Shown piece by piece: positions 41,518 through 50,864 of a stretch of 64,000 bases of DNA; within the stretch, counting starts at the first letter, position 1; every line of letters begins with the position of its first letter. The stretch covers positions 2,016,962 to 2,080,961 of the forward strand of contig NZ_AQXI01000001.1 of assembly GCF_000376445.1 (NCBI RefSeq). The letters run 5' to 3'. The DNA is from Haladaptatus paucihalophilus DX253. GTDB taxonomy: Archaea; Halobacteriota; Halobacteria; Halobacteriales; Haladaptataceae. The notes beneath the pieces are model-generated. The model was not told where the DNA came from, did not search any database, and saw only the letters and a program-made list of their open reading frames with translations. The position numbers and the translations under genes were made by a program.

Positions 41518-42384
41518 ATGAGTGACGCGACCGTCTGTTTAACCTACGACTTCGACGCGGTGTCGGTGTGGATTCACACCTTCGAGGTCGGGAACGCACC
41601 GACGCAACTGTCCCGGGGGGTGTACGGCGCGTGGGTCGGCGCACCCCGACTCCTCGACCTGCACGACAGACACGGGATTCCGGCGACGTGGTTCGTCCCC
41701 GGCCACACCATCGAGAGCTTCCCCGAGCGCGTCGGCGAGGTCCACGACCGCGGCTACGACATCCAGTGTCACGGCTGGCGGCACGTCAACCCGAGCACGT
41801 TCGACAGCAAAGAGGACGAAAAGGCCGAGTACGAACGCGCGATGACGAACATCGAGGACATCACCGGTAGTCCCCCGGTCGGCTTTCGGTCCCCCGCGTG
41901 GGAGTTCTCGACGCACACGCTCGACATCCTCGACGAACTGGGCTTCGAGTGGGATTCGAGCCAGATGGGCAACGACTTCCGGCCGTACTACCTCCGGAAG
42001 AACTGGAGCGCACCGCAGGACAAGCCCTACGAAATCGGTGAGAAGAGCGACATCGTGGAGGTGCCGATATCGTGGAAACGGGCGGACTTCCCGGCGCTGA
42101 TGTTCGTCTGGGAGCAGTCGATTCTGTGGGGTTTCGCCGACGAGCGGTCGGTGTTCGACCTCTGGCGGGCGCAGTTCGATTGGATGTACGAACACGTGGA
42201 AAACGGAATTTTCACGCTGGCGATGCACCCGCAAGTCATCGGGCAACCACCGCGAACGACCCGGTTGGAGGAGTTGATAGGGCACATGCGGGCGAAACCG
42301 GGCGTCGAGTTCGCGGACGTGAGCACGGTCGCGGCGGAGGTCCGGAGCGGCGACCGTGAGCCGATGGCGATGCTCGGCGACTGA
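41518..42384 (+). CDS. Polysaccharide deacetylase family protein
   Basis: This 288-residue protein has the NodB-type deacetylase fold: an early Asp motif VCLTYDFDAVS, a metal-binding HGWRH at about residue 86, and a GFRSPAWEFSTHTLDILDEL block with the conserved Arg and Trp. A TLAMHPQVIG His motif lies near the C-terminus. The subgroup resembles the PuuE/allantoinase-like and haloarchaeal polysaccharide deacetylases. There is no signal peptide, so it is probably intracellular; the substrate (N-acetylated sugar or ureide) is not evident. ATG 41518 was used instead of an upstream TTG. Confidence 0.9.
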   Translation: MSDATVCLTYDFDAVSVWIHTFEVGNAPTQLSRGVYGAWVGAPRLLDLHDRHGIPATWFVPGHTIESFPERVGEVHDRGYDIQCHGWRHVNPSTFDSKEDEKAEYERAMTNIEDITGSPPVGFRSPAWEFSTHTLDILDELGFEWDSSQMGNDFRPYYLRKNWSAPQDKPYEIGEKSDIVEVPISWKRADFPALMFVWEQSILWGFADERSVFDLWRAQFDWMYEHVENGIFTLAMHPQVIGQPPRTTRLEELIGHMRAKPGVEFADVSTVAAEVRSGDREPMAMLGD

Positions 42385-42460
42385 CCCGTCCGCCGTCGCG
42401 GACGACTGTTTTAAGAAGGTGGCTACAACCGTTTTCCCGTTGCGTCTCGATTCGTTATTC

Positions 42461-42742
42461 ATGGCGAAGTACGTTGCACTCGTAGACATTCGAACGAGCG
42501 TTCAGAACGCCCAAGACCTCGTTTCGACGTGGGGCGACATCCGCCTCGAATTCGAGGAGTTCGGCGTCGAACTGGATGGAAGCTTTGCCGTGCTCGGCGA
42601 GTACGATTTCCTGCTCATCTTCGAAGCGCCGGACCGCGACACCGCGTTCAAGGCCGGTATCGCGGTCGAACGCCACGGGATGGACATGCAGACGATGGAA
42701 ATCATCCCGATGGCCGATTTCGCGGGACTGGTCGAGGACTGA
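42461..42742 (+). CDS. GYD domain protein
   Basis: This 93-residue ferredoxin-like fold protein has the GYD pattern: MAKYVALVDIRTSVQ at the start, then FAVLGEYDFLLIFEAPD with the G-x-YD segment, and a C-terminal TMEIIPMADFAGLVE. GYD proteins are small homo-oligomeric proteins with no known enzyme activity. It follows the deacetylase gene after 76 bases. A TTTTAAG element about 50 bases upstream may be its promoter. Confidence 0.9.
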   Translation: MAKYVALVDIRTSVQNAQDLVSTWGDIRLEFEEFGVELDGSFAVLGEYDFLLIFEAPDRDTAFKAGIAVERHGMDMQTMEIIPMADFAGLVED

Positions 42743-42794
42743 CCTCTCCTCCGAAAATGATGGATAAAAACCATTTCTTCCCCGAGCGGAAAAG

Positions 42795-42800
42795 CATATT
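42795..42800 (+). promoter_or_regulatory. TATA-like element of hisI
   Basis: CATATT lies 25-30 bases before ATG 42825. Confidence 0.5.
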
Positions 42801-42824
42801 CTTCACCGATTCGTTCGTTCATTC

Positions 42825-43262
42825 ATGAACGAGTCGTCCGAAGTCGCCCTCGCGTTCGATGACACCGAATTACTCCCCGCAATCGCACAGGATACCGACA
42901 CCGGCGACGTGCTGATGCTGGCGTACGTCACCCCCGAAGCAATCGAGAAGACACTCGAAACCGGGTTCGCTCACTACTACTCCCGGAGTCGGGACGAACT
43001 CTGGAAGAAGGGCGGCACAAGCGGTCACGTCCAACGCGTCGCGGACGTTCGCGTCGATTGCGACGGCGACACGTTCCTCTACCGCGTCGAGCAGGAGGGC
43101 GGTGCCTGCCACACGGGCTACGAGTCCTGTTTCTACCAAACCCTCGACTCCGTGAATCGGGACGAGAAAGAATCGACCGACCCCACCGACGCGTCCGCCG
43201 TAACCGCCGAAACGACGGTCGTCGGTGAACGGGTGTTCGACCCCGACGAGGCCTATGAGTGA
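42825..43262 (+). CDS. hisI: Phosphoribosyl-AMP cyclohydrolase
   Basis: This 145-residue zinc enzyme opens the purine ring of phosphoribosyl-AMP at the third step of histidine synthesis. Motifs visible are [13 protein letters not shown], the [18 protein letters not shown] block, the magnesium and zinc cysteines in [14 protein letters not shown], and [12 protein letters not shown]. It lacks the HisE domain, as is usual in archaea. Its stop overlaps the ATG of the following coiled-coil gene by eight bases, so they are co-transcribed. No other his genes are in the window. Confidence 0.96.
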   Translation: MNESSEVALAFDDTELLPAIAQDTDTGDVLMLAYVTPEAIEKTLETGFAHYYSRSRDELWKKGGTSGHVQRVADVRVDCDGDTFLYRVEQEGGACHTGYESCFYQTLDSVNRDEKESTDPTDASAVTAETTVVGERVFDPDEAYE

Positions 43263-44367
43263 CCCGTTGACCCGACTCCGCGACGCGGACGAGGCGTGCC
43301 GAGAAGCCAACGCCGCCGTCGCGGAGTACGGCGAGGAGTCCATCCGCGCCGTCGCCGACGCCTACGACCGCGCCACGCACCTCCTCGACCGCTACGAGGG
43401 GAAGGCGACCGGAACCGGCGACTTCCAGGCGTTCGTCCAGTTCCAAGGGCAGTTCGCCGACTTCGTGGAGAACCTTCCCGACGACTTGCCCGCGCGCGAG
43501 GCGTTCGAACGGGCTGAAAACGCCATCGACAAACGTCGGCTGAGCGAGCGCGATTTCGAAAACGGACGGAGCGCCCTTTCGCCCGCCGAAGATATCGTCG
43601 CCCTCTCGGACGAGCGAAACGAGGCCCGCAAGCGCTACCGGGACGTCCGGCACACCGTCTCACAACGGGTAACGGAACTTGAGGAGCGAATCGCGGACCT
43701 CGAACGACTCCGAGAACTCGGCGACGCCGACTTGGACGCCCCGACGGAACTGCTTCGGGAACCCATCGACGCCGCCAACGACGCCATCACCGAGGCGTTC
43801 GAATCGTTCACTCACGACGAGAACGTCCGCGAACTGATAGAATTCCTCGCCGCGACCGAACACTATCCTCTCATCGAGTTCCAACCGCCGCCGGACGAAC
43901 TCCGCGCGTACCTCCTCGACAGCGACGCCGGGGACCTCACCCTCCCCGAACTGCTCGAATACGCGCACTACTCCCGGTCGAAACTCGAACACTACGTCGC
44001 CGACCCCGCGGCGCTGAAGCGTGCCGTCGCCACGAACGAGACGTACCTCGACCGTCTCGGTCCCGAACCGCTCACCATCGACTGGCCGCCCGCCGCCGCG
44101 AACGAACTCCGCTGGTGGTGCGACGAGGCGATTCGCGTCGCGGACCGCTTCGCACCGCCGGAGGCCATCACGCGGCTCCGCGAGGTGGAACGACTCACCC
44201 GCGACGACGACTTCGAACGCCTCCGCACCGCCGCACGAGCGCGCTCGGAACTCTCCAACGAGGAGCGTGACCGACTCGCCCGTGGCGACGTGACAGACGA
44301 ACTCGAACGGGCGCGGGAGCGAAAAGACACGCTCTCCGACGCGCTCGACGAGTATCCCTCGCGGTAG
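43255..44367 (+). CDS. Conserved haloarchaeal coiled-coil protein (DUF7118-like)
   Basis: This 370-residue, highly charged soluble protein has long heptad-like helical stretches (about 10-60, 130-165 and 280-365; many Arg/Asp/Glu/Leu). The central part (about 195-290) contains [20 protein letters not shown] and a Trp-rich [19 protein letters not shown] motif. There is no catalytic signature, membrane helix or signal peptide. It matches the idea of a haloarchaeal-only family (DUF7118 tentatively). The eight-base overlap with hisI implies coupled translation, though a functional tie to histidine synthesis is not evident. Confidence 0.8.
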   Translation: MSDPLTRLRDADEACREANAAVAEYGEESIRAVADAYDRATHLLDRYEGKATGTGDFQAFVQFQGQFADFVENLPDDLPAREAFERAENAIDKRRLSERDFENGRSALSPAEDIVALSDERNEARKRYRDVRHTVSQRVTELEERIADLERLRELGDADLDAPTELLREPIDAANDAITEAFESFTHDENVRELIEFLAATEHYPLIEFQPPPDELRAYLLDSDAGDLTLPELLEYAHYSRSKLEHYVADPAALKRAVATNETYLDRLGPEPLTIDWPPAAANELRWWCDEAIRVADRFAPPEAITRLREVERLTRDDDFERLRTAARARSELSNEERDRLARGDVTDELERARERKDTLSDALDEYPSR

Positions 44368-44397
44368 GGTCGTTCGGGTCGAAAAAACGAACCGCGC

Positions 44398-45762
44398 TCA
44401 GACGTTCGCTTTGGCCGCGCGGAGCGCTGTTTCCATCTCTTCTGCGAGTTCTTCGGAGCGGTGGCGTTCGCGCGCCTCGGCGTAGATTCGAACCATCGGC
44501 TCCGTCCCGCTCGGGCGGGCGAGGACCCACGCGTCGCCGAAGTCCAGTCGGTACCCGTCGCGGGTGTTGAGTTCCGCGTTCGACTTCTCGGCCTCCCGCT
44601 CGGCGGCGGCGAGGAGCGCGTCCTGTTCCGCGTCCGTCGTGTAGGAGATGTTCGTCCGAACGTTGTGATAGCCGTTGTACGGTTCGACGATGGCGCTCGC
44701 GCGCTCGTCGGCCAGCAGTTCGAGGAACTTCGCGGCGGTGTACGCGCCGTCGCGGCTCAATCGGTAGGTCGGGAAGAAGACGCCGCCGTTGCCCTCCCCC
44801 GCGACGGGGACGGACACGCCTTGGTCCTCCAATTCTCTGATTCGCGTGATGATGTTGGTGCTTCCGATGGGCGTCAGTTCGAGCCTCGCGCCCGTCTCGT
44901 GTGCGACATCGACGAGGCGCTGTGAGACGTTGACGGCGGAGACGACGGCGTCGTCGGGTTCGAGTTGTGCGGCGGCGAGCGCGGCGAGCGTGGCGTCTCC
45001 CTCGATGTACTGGCCGTTCTCGTCGTAGAAGATGGCGCGGTCGGCGTCGCCGTCGTGTGCGATGCCGACGTCCGCGCCGCTTGCTTCGACCAACCGGCCG
45101 AGGTCGGCGAGATTTCCGGGGACGGGTTCGGGGTCACGACCCGGGAAGTGGCCGTCGGGTTGGCTGTTCGTCGTGACGACGGTACAGCCGAGTTTGCGGA
45201 AGAATTCGGGTGAGGTGAGCGACCCTGCACCGTGTCCGGGGTCGAGTGCGACGGTGAGGTTCGCGTCGGCGATTCGGTCCCTGTCGATGGATTCGAGCAG
45301 TTGGGAGACGTACCGCTCGCGGGAGTCCTCGATGAGGTGGCTGTGACCCGTCTCGCTCCAGCGAACCTCCTCGAACTTCTCGGTGAGGAACTTCTCTTCG
45401 ACTCGTTCGAGGCTGCCGACGGCGAGTTCGATACCGTCGTCGCCGATGAGTTTCACGCCGTTGTACTCCGGCGGGTTGTGCGAGGCGGTTATCATCAACG
45501 CGGGAACGCCCTCGCTTTCGGCGTACGCCTGTGCGCCGGGCGTCGGAACGACGCCGAGTCGGTCCACGTCCGACCCAACGCTCGCCAACCCGCTCGCGGC
45601 GGCGTCCGCGAGCATGTCTCCCGTAGCCCGTGTATCCCGTGCCAGCGCAACTCGGTCGGTGCGCCAGACCGTCCCCGCCGCCTTCGCGATTTTGAGCACG
45701 AACTCGGGGGTTAGTTCGTCGTTGGCGACCCCTCTCGTCCCGCTCGACCCGAACACCTTCAT
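44398..45762 (-). CDS. glmM: Phosphoglucosamine mutase / phosphomannomutase family
   Basis: This 454-residue alpha-D-phosphohexomutase has an N-terminal FGSSGTRG, the phosphoserine Ser94 in TASHNPPEYNG, the magnesium loop DGDADRAIF, the sugar-binding GEGNGGVFFP and the phosphate-binding RPSGTEPMVRIYAEA at the C-terminus. The archaeal enzymes in this family interconvert glucosamine phosphates or mannose/glucose phosphates, and the sugar cannot be fixed by eye; GlmM is the closer match in length and in the GEGNGG motif. The start is ATG 45760-45762 (MKVFGSSG). Confidence 0.88.
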   Translation of the reverse strand: MKVFGSSGTRGVANDELTPEFVLKIAKAAGTVWRTDRVALARDTRATGDMLADAAASGLASVGSDVDRLGVVPTPGAQAYAESEGVPALMITASHNPPEYNGVKLIGDDGIELAVGSLERVEEKFLTEKFEEVRWSETGHSHLIEDSRERYVSQLLESIDRDRIADANLTVALDPGHGAGSLTSPEFFRKLGCTVVTTNSQPDGHFPGRDPEPVPGNLADLGRLVEASGADVGIAHDGDADRAIFYDENGQYIEGDATLAALAAAQLEPDDAVVSAVNVSQRLVDVAHETGARLELTPIGSTNIITRIRELEDQGVSVPVAGEGNGGVFFPTYRLSRDGAYTAAKFLELLADERASAIVEPYNGYHNVRTNISYTTDAEQDALLAAAEREAEKSNAELNTRDGYRLDFGDAWVLARPSGTEPMVRIYAEARERHRSEELAEEMETALRAAKANV

Positions 45763-45809
45763 GTGGGGGCGTGGGGTTTCTGCCTTCAAAGAGATTCCGA
45801 ATACGGGTG

Positions 45810-47033
45810 CTACTCCGCCTCAGCGCGCTGTCCGGTGGCTGATTTCACCGGCGACTCCCAGCCGAGGACGGCGAGCGACCCGACGACGAGAACGCCGCCC
45901 GCGACCGCCAGCGCCGTGAGCGGGGAGGCGGCGTCCGAGAGCAGTCCGCTCCCGAGTTGGAAGGGGATGACGGTCAGCGAACTCACCATCGCCAGCGCGG
46001 ACAGCACCGTCGCCCGTCCGAGCGTCTCGATGCGGTCGTTGACGTATTGGGACGCCAGCGAGCGGGTCGTCTCCGCGATACCGCGTGCGAACAGGAACGC
46101 CGGAATCGCCAGTACCGGGACGAAACGAAGCGTGACGAGGCCGAGGCCGACGACGAACGGAATCACGAGGAACCACGTTCGAATGCCGATTCGCTCCCGA
46201 ATCGCGCCGGTGTAGTAGCTCAGTCCCGCCGAGAGGAGACTGATTGCGGCGTAGAACCAGCCGAGAATGGGTTCGACGCTTCCCTTCGGAACGCCGACCT
46301 GCGGCAGGACGGTCTCCAACACCGGTTGGACGTACATGAACACGAGGTAGGACACCGCCGAGAAGAGGACGAAGTAGTAGACGACGAAGGCCCGAAGCCG
46401 CGGATTCGAAAGCGTCTCCCGAATCACGCCGACGGCCTCCCGGACGCCGAGTTCGTCGGATTCGCTCTCCTCGTAACTCGTGGGTTCGTCCATTGCGAGC
46501 AGGACGGGGACGCCGATTCCAGTCACCCCGGCGGCGACCAGAAACGGGTAGGCGAGGTCGATGTTCCCGAGATAGCCGCCGAGTACGGACCCGACGACGC
46601 CGACCAGCAGGGCGACCGCCTGCCCGCGTCCGCGCACGTGGGCGAACCTGTCCTCCGACAAGTCGTCGGTGAGCGTATCGTAGAGCCACGCGTCGCTGCT
46701 CCCCGACCGGAAGGTGTAGCCGAACGACCAGCAGGCGTACAGCACCGCGAGTTGTGCGAAGTTCCCCGCGAAACCGATGCCCACGAGCGTCAGCGTGATG
46801 ATGGTCGTCCCGATGAGGAGACTGTTCCGTCGGCCGACCCGGTCGCCGACGTATCCCGTCGGAATCTCCGAGACGAGGGTCGTGACGTTGTAAATTCCTT
46901 CGAGGATGGCGATTCCGGTGTAATCCAACCCGAGCGAGAGGAAGTAGAGATACATTATCGGCCGGTAGAACTCCACCGCCTTCGTGGACTTGTAGGCGTA
47001 GTAGAGGCCGATGTTCCGATTCGACTGCCACAT
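45810..47033 (-). CDS. MFS transporter
   Basis: This 407-residue membrane protein has about 12 helices. The loop 2-3 motif GYVGDRVGRRNSLLIG near residue 65 is the major facilitator signature, and the second half starts after a charged central loop around MDEPTSYEESESDELG. The substrate is unknown; the general pattern is that of drug or solute efflux proteins. ATG 47031-47033 was chosen because the 18 codons upstream are Arg-rich and lack family resemblance. It diverges from the regulator gene at 47142, which could control it (inference). Confidence 0.92.
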   Translation of the reverse strand: MWQSNRNIGLYYAYKSTKAVEFYRPIMYLYFLSLGLDYTGIAILEGIYNVTTLVSEIPTGYVGDRVGRRNSLLIGTTIITLTLVGIGFAGNFAQLAVLYACWSFGYTFRSGSSDAWLYDTLTDDLSEDRFAHVRGRGQAVALLVGVVGSVLGGYLGNIDLAYPFLVAAGVTGIGVPVLLAMDEPTSYEESESDELGVREAVGVIRETLSNPRLRAFVVYYFVLFSAVSYLVFMYVQPVLETVLPQVGVPKGSVEPILGWFYAAISLLSAGLSYYTGAIRERIGIRTWFLVIPFVVGLGLVTLRFVPVLAIPAFLFARGIAETTRSLASQYVNDRIETLGRATVLSALAMVSSLTVIPFQLGSGLLSDAASPLTALAVAGGVLVVGSLAVLGWESPVKSATGQRAEAE

Positions 47034-47141
47034 ACCTACTCGACCGTGCGACAGCACCGAGTTCCTTCTGCGCACTCGATTGCACATAGAACGCTGACAT
47101 TTTTCACGGGGGTTTTATTCGCCCTCGCCGAACGACCGAAC

Positions 47142-48014
47142 ATGGAGGACGAGCGACCCGACCCGGCCGACGCGCTCGCCGCTATCGGCAACGAACGCCG
47201 CGTCTCGATTCTCTACGAACTCCAGCAGGCGTTCCGCGAGGGTCACTCCTCGCTCCCCTACGCCGACCTCAAACGACGGGTCGGCCTCCGCGACAGCGGT
47301 AACTTCAACTATCACCTCCAGCGCCTCGTCGGGCAGTTCGTCAGAAAATCGTCCGACGGCTACGCGCTCACCTACGCGGGCCGCAAGGTGGCGAGCGCGC
47401 TGACTGCGGGCGTGTTCACCGAGCAGGCCGACGGGACGACGCTCGACGCACCCGGAACGTGTTACGAGTGCGGGGACGCGGCGCTGTTCGCCCGTTACGA
47501 GGAGGAACGCGTCCACATCGCTTGTGAATCCTGCGGCGAGGAACTCCTGCACAACCCCTTTCCGCCAGCGCCGACGACCCGCCGCGACGACCTCCTCGAC
47601 GCTTTCGAGGTGTGGACCCGCCGCTGGAACGCCCTCGCGGCCGCCGGTACCTGTCCCGAATGCGGTTCCCGGATGTCCGGCACCCTCACCGACTACCGAC
47701 CCGAACTCGGTACCGGAAACGTGCCGTACCGACTCCGCGTCTCCTGTTCCGCGTGCTGGGCGATGGCGAACCTCCCCGTCGGGTGTCTCGTCCGCGACGA
47801 CCCCCGAGTCGTTGGTTTTCACGCCGAACGCGGCGTCTCACTCGACGAGCGGTATCTTTGGGACCTCGACTGGGCGCTCCACCGTGACTATCTGACCGTC
47901 CTCGACGACGACCCACCCCGCCTCCGTCTCCGCATCCCTCTCGATTCCGAGGCGCTTCGATTGACCGTCGATAACGAAGGGACCGTCGTTTCGACGACCG
48001 TTAGCGAACGATGA
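47142..48014 (+). CDS. Winged-helix regulator with zinc-ribbon C-terminus (DUF7351-like)
   Basis: This 290-residue protein has an ArsR-like winged helix (about 5-85) with ALAAIGNERRVSILYEL and GLRDSGNFNYHLQRLVGQFV. Two zinc-ribbon-like pairs (CYECGDA with a following CESCGE, and TCPECGSR with SCSACW) and an acidic C-terminal domain follow. The pattern is common in haloarchaeal regulators with a DUF7351-like region. It likely binds DNA and could sense metal, redox or a small molecule. The 108-bp divergent gap to the MFS transporter gene suggests local regulation. The start is ATG 47142. Confidence 0.85.
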   Translation: MEDERPDPADALAAIGNERRVSILYELQQAFREGHSSLPYADLKRRVGLRDSGNFNYHLQRLVGQFVRKSSDGYALTYAGRKVASALTAGVFTEQADGTTLDAPGTCYECGDAALFARYEEERVHIACESCGEELLHNPFPPAPTTRRDDLLDAFEVWTRRWNALAAAGTCPECGSRMSGTLTDYRPELGTGNVPYRLRVSCSACWAMANLPVGCLVRDDPRVVGFHAERGVSLDERYLWDLDWALHRDYLTVLDDDPPRLRLRIPLDSEALRLTVDNEGTVVSTTVSER

Positions 48015-48042
48015 CGGTTCGTCTATCGCCCGTTCCCGACTG

Positions 48043-48140
48043 GTCGAGTAGCGTTCAGTAGTCGAGAAACGAGTTCAGTAGTATTCGATGCCATTTAGTA
48101 TTTTTCAGTGTAAAATAGTATTTTCCAGTAGATTTTAGTA
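48043..48140. promoter_or_regulatory. 10-bp-phased YAGTA array upstream of treT
   Basis: GAGTA, CAGTA or TAGTA ends exactly at 48050, 48060, 48080, 48100, 48120, 48130 and 48140, with CAGTG at 48110. All copies point the same way and lie on one face of the helix. The array lies 108-205 bases upstream of treT and 28-126 bases past the preceding regulator gene. Confidence 0.6.
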
Positions 48141-48247
48141 CCTACGACTGACCCGAATTCGTCCGCCGCTCTCCGTTCGTTTGCCAGTTTTCGAACACAA
48201 TCTGTTTACGGTGTGCTGTCATCCCACATAGCATCGCGGCGGTACCA

Positions 48248-49756
48248 ATGATACGACTCATCGACATCGAGGTCGAACACACTATCGAGGAGTACGCGAC
48301 CGATACCGTCCTTCGGGATTCGGTCCGAACGATGCAAAACGCCGTCACCGACGACGTGGCAGCGCTGGACGGGCGCACCGTCTGGATGGTGAACTCGACG
48401 GCGAGCGGCGGTGGCGTCGCCGAGATGATGCCGAAACTCGTCGGCCTCTTCCGCGCGCTCGGTATCGATGCGGAATGGGCGGTCATCGACGTGGACGAAC
48501 CGGTGTTCTTCGAATTCACGAAGGGGATTCACAACCTCCTGCACGGTGCGGGCGACCCCGACCTCGTGGACCACGAGCGGTCGATCTACGAAGCGACGAG
48601 TCGCTCGGTCGCCGACGAACTCGAAGACCACATCGCACCCGAAGACGTGCTCGTCGTCCACGACCCGCAACCGCTCGCGGCGGGTTCGATGGTCGCCGAC
48701 GCGCTGAACGTTCCCGCCGTCTGGCGGTGTCACATCGGTTCCGAGGAGCACTCGGAAAAATCCCGAACCGCGTGGGAGTTCCTCCGCCCGTGGATAGCCG
48801 ACTACGACCGGACGGTGTTCACGCTCCCCGCGTACGTTCCCGCGTTTCTGGAAACCGAGGCCGACATCATCCCGCCCGCAATCGACCCGTTCAGCGCGAA
48901 GAACCGCCGTCTCAAGCCGCAGGAGGCCGCCACCGTTCTGGCGCGGGCGGACCTCATCGACACCGACCACCCGGTCGAGCGGTTCGACCAACCGGCGCGG
49001 CGATTACAGGCCGACGGCACGTTCGCGCCCGCGACGGACCCGGACGACATCGGCCTGCTCTTCCGTCCGACGATTTGTCAGATCTCCCGCTGGGACGGTC
49101 TCAAGGGATTCGTTCCCCTGTTGCGCGGGTTCGCCGAACTCAAACGCGACGTTCGTGAAGACGTGGACGCCTCCGTGAAGACGGCCGCGAACGGCGGCGA
49201 CGATTCGACCGATTCGGAGCGCTCCGCCGCTCACCGTCAGCGAATCGAGGACGCCCGTCTCCTCCTCGTCGGTCCCGACCCTTCCTCGGTGGCGGACGAC
49301 CCGGAGGGACGCCAGGCGCTCGAAAATCTGGAGGAGGAATGGCTGGCGCTCGACCCCGAGGTACGGTCCGACGTCGCCGTCGTCGTCATGCCGCCGGACC
49401 AGCACGACAGCGCGCTCGTCATCAACGCCCTCCAGCGGTGTTCCTCGGTCGTCGCCCAGAACTCGCTTCAGGAGGGATTCGGTCTCACGGTGACGGAGGC
49501 GATGTGGAAACGGGCCGTCCTGATGGGCGCGGACACCGGCGGCATCAGCGCCCAAATCCGCGACGGCGAGGACGGACGGTTGGTCCCGGACTCGGGCGAC
49601 CCGGCATCGGTCGCCCGCACGCTGGACGACGTGCTCGGGTCGCCCGAGCGGTGGGACGACTGGTCCTACAGCGCCCAGCGCCACGTCACGGACACCTACC
49701 TGGTCTTCGAGCAGGTGACGCGGTGGCTCGACACGCTCGGCGAGTTGGTCGATTAG
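48248..49756 (+). CDS. treT: Trehalose synthase, TreT-type glycosyltransferase (GT4)
   Basis: This 502-residue enzyme of the trehalose glycosyltransferring synthase group makes trehalose from NDP-glucose and glucose. It has a GT-B fold: an N-terminal Gly-rich loop NSTASGGGVAEMMPKL, HDPQPLA and WRCHIG blocks, and a C-terminal Rossmann part with QISRWDGLKGF, the ALQRCSSVVAQNSLQEGFG segment and EAMWKR. An unusual acidic insert (about 295-345, EDVDASVKTAANGGDDSTDS) is likely a halophile loop. Trehalose is a known osmolyte in some haloarchaea such as Haladaptatus. A phased motif array lies upstream. Confidence 0.92.
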   Translation: MIRLIDIEVEHTIEEYATDTVLRDSVRTMQNAVTDDVAALDGRTVWMVNSTASGGGVAEMMPKLVGLFRALGIDAEWAVIDVDEPVFFEFTKGIHNLLHGAGDPDLVDHERSIYEATSRSVADELEDHIAPEDVLVVHDPQPLAAGSMVADALNVPAVWRCHIGSEEHSEKSRTAWEFLRPWIADYDRTVFTLPAYVPAFLETEADIIPPAIDPFSAKNRRLKPQEAATVLARADLIDTDHPVERFDQPARRLQADGTFAPATDPDDIGLLFRPTICQISRWDGLKGFVPLLRGFAELKRDVREDVDASVKTAANGGDDSTDSERSAAHRQRIEDARLLLVGPDPSSVADDPEGRQALENLEEEWLALDPEVRSDVAVVVMPPDQHDSALVINALQRCSSVVAQNSLQEGFGLTVTEAMWKRAVLMGADTGGISAQIRDGEDGRLVPDSGDPASVARTLDDVLGSPERWDDWSYSAQRHVTDTYLVFEQVTRWLDTLGELVD

Positions 49757-49878
49757 AGGAGGAACACCAGCGGGACGAACGCCACGAATCCGACGAGGAC
49801 ACCGGCGGACGGGTGCCACTTCGTACTCGACAGGTTTTCGCCCGCAAAACCGACGCCGACGGAAACATAGCGTACCAC
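49753..49878 (-). CDS. Candidate membrane micro-protein, 41 residues
   Basis: The minus strand has an open frame from GTG (49876-49878) to TAA (49753-49755) giving 41 residues. The first half is VVRYVSVGVGFAGENLSS-like; a hydrophobic helix (GVLVGFVAFVPLVFLL) ends the protein. GGAGG precedes the start directly. The end overlaps the treT stop by four bases in a convergent arrangement. The composition is that of a small anchor protein, but no homology can be shown, and an upstream ATG would make a longer, Arg-rich product. Confidence 0.35.
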   Translation of the reverse strand: MVRYVSVGVGFAGENLSSTKWHPSAGVLVGFVAFVPLVFLL

Positions 49879-49983
49879 CCTCCGTACCGGTCGATTTCGC
49901 CCGGCCGAACCTTCCGTTCGCGGGTTTCGTCCGAACATCGTGCCCACAACAGCTATTTTCCAGTGTGAAGTACGCCTTCGTCC

Positions 49984-50223
49984 ATGTCCGAAAAGACGCT
50001 TCACGAAGCACAAGTAACGCGCGACGAAGCGGCGGACCTCCTCGAAGATATCGCGGCCCAACTCCGCGGGAAAGGTTCCGCCGATATCGACGTCGGTAAC
50101 AAGACGGTCACGCTCTCGCCGCGGAAGAAGATCGGCTACGAAATCGGCATCCGCGAGTCGTCCTCCGTGCTCCGCGGGGACCGGGAGACCGTCTCGATAA
50201 AACTCGACTGGAAACCGAAGTAG
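49984..50223 (+). CDS. Amphi-Trp domain protein
   Basis: This 79-residue acidic protein matches the amphi-Trp domain: helix with VTRDEAADLLEDIAAQLRGKG, two beta strands (DIDVGNKTVTLSP and KIGYEIGIRESSS), and a C-terminal strand ending TVSIKLDWKPK with the characteristic Trp. The family is small, widespread in haloarchaea and of unknown function. The start is ATG 49984. Confidence 0.92.
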   Translation: MSEKTLHEAQVTRDEAADLLEDIAAQLRGKGSADIDVGNKTVTLSPRKKIGYEIGIRESSSVLRGDRETVSIKLDWKPK

Positions 50224-50297
50224 TCCGTTTCGGGAACGTCGCGCGTGAGTCGCTCGCGGATGGTTCCGAGAACTACCCGCTCACGAAGCAATGTTCG

Positions 50298-50302
50298 AAA
50301 AA
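50298..50302 (-). terminator. T-tract after tRNA-His
   Basis: The minus strand reads TTTTT directly after the tRNA 3' end, the usual archaeal termination signal. Confidence 0.7.
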
Positions 50303-50303
50303 G

Positions 50304-50377
50304 GTCCAGGTGCGAGAATCGAACCCGCGTCCCAGCCTCCACAAGGCTGGAGGATAGTCCACTACCCCAACCCGGAC
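50304..50377 (-). tRNA. tRNA-His (anticodon GTG)
   Basis: The minus strand folds as a tRNA. The acceptor stem is TCCGGGT with ACCTGGA. The anticodon stem CAGCC/GGCTG encloses loop TTGTGGA with anticodon GTG. The T-arm GCGGG-TTCGATT-CTCGC follows. A G at position -1 (50377) faces the discriminator C73 (50304), which is the identity feature of tRNA-His. CCA is not encoded and no intron is present. A run of five T follows on the minus strand (50298-50302). Confidence 0.95.
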
Positions 50378-50462
50378 ACGCATGTCGTGGTAATCGGGAG
50401 AGATTAAAATACGTTTCGGAAAGGAACGTCGCGTATGGTGGTTTCTGCCGTGTTACTCGCAC

Positions 50463-50864
50463 TCATTCCGTCTCGGTCGTCGGATTCTCCAGTCGAAATC
50501 GACGGGTTCGGTGGCCGTCGAACCACGGACCGGGGTCGGACTCTTCGAATCCGACGTTCTCGGCGACGGCGACGATATCGGTCTCGGGTTCGGGCAGCAG
50601 TATTTCGACGGGCATCGCCTCCCGTTCCGCGAATCGAATCGGTTCGTCGAGGAGGTGTTCGCAGGCCGCCTCCGCGCCGAAGAGGTGCGTGACGTGCACC
50701 GTCTCCTCGTCGGCTTCGAACCCGACGAAGGCGTCGATTTCTCCATCCGATTCCGCCACGCGAACCGTCCGGTCGTGAACCACGTCGGCCATCACCTCGG
50801 TCGGTACGTCGGCGAGTGCCGCGAGGCGTCCCCCGTCTGCCTCTACCGCGTCTCGGACGCGCAT
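50463..50864 (-). CDS. GNAT-like protein, haloarchaeal
   Basis: This 133-residue protein starts MRVRDAVEADGGRLAALADV, the typical N-terminal strand-helix of GNAT acetyltransferases, and has FVGFEADEETVHVTHLFG as the central strands. The later acetyl-CoA P-loop (RxxGxG/A) is not obvious, so it may be a degenerate or inactive GNAT. The end (PGPWFDGHRTRRFRLENP) is conserved-looking. It is transcribed on the minus strand from an ATG at 50862-50864. Confidence 0.75.
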   Translation of the reverse strand: MRVRDAVEADGGRLAALADVPTEVMADVVHDRTVRVAESDGEIDAFVGFEADEETVHVTHLFGAEAACEHLLDEPIRFAEREAMPVEILLPEPETDIVAVAENVGFEESDPGPWFDGHRTRRFRLENPTTETE

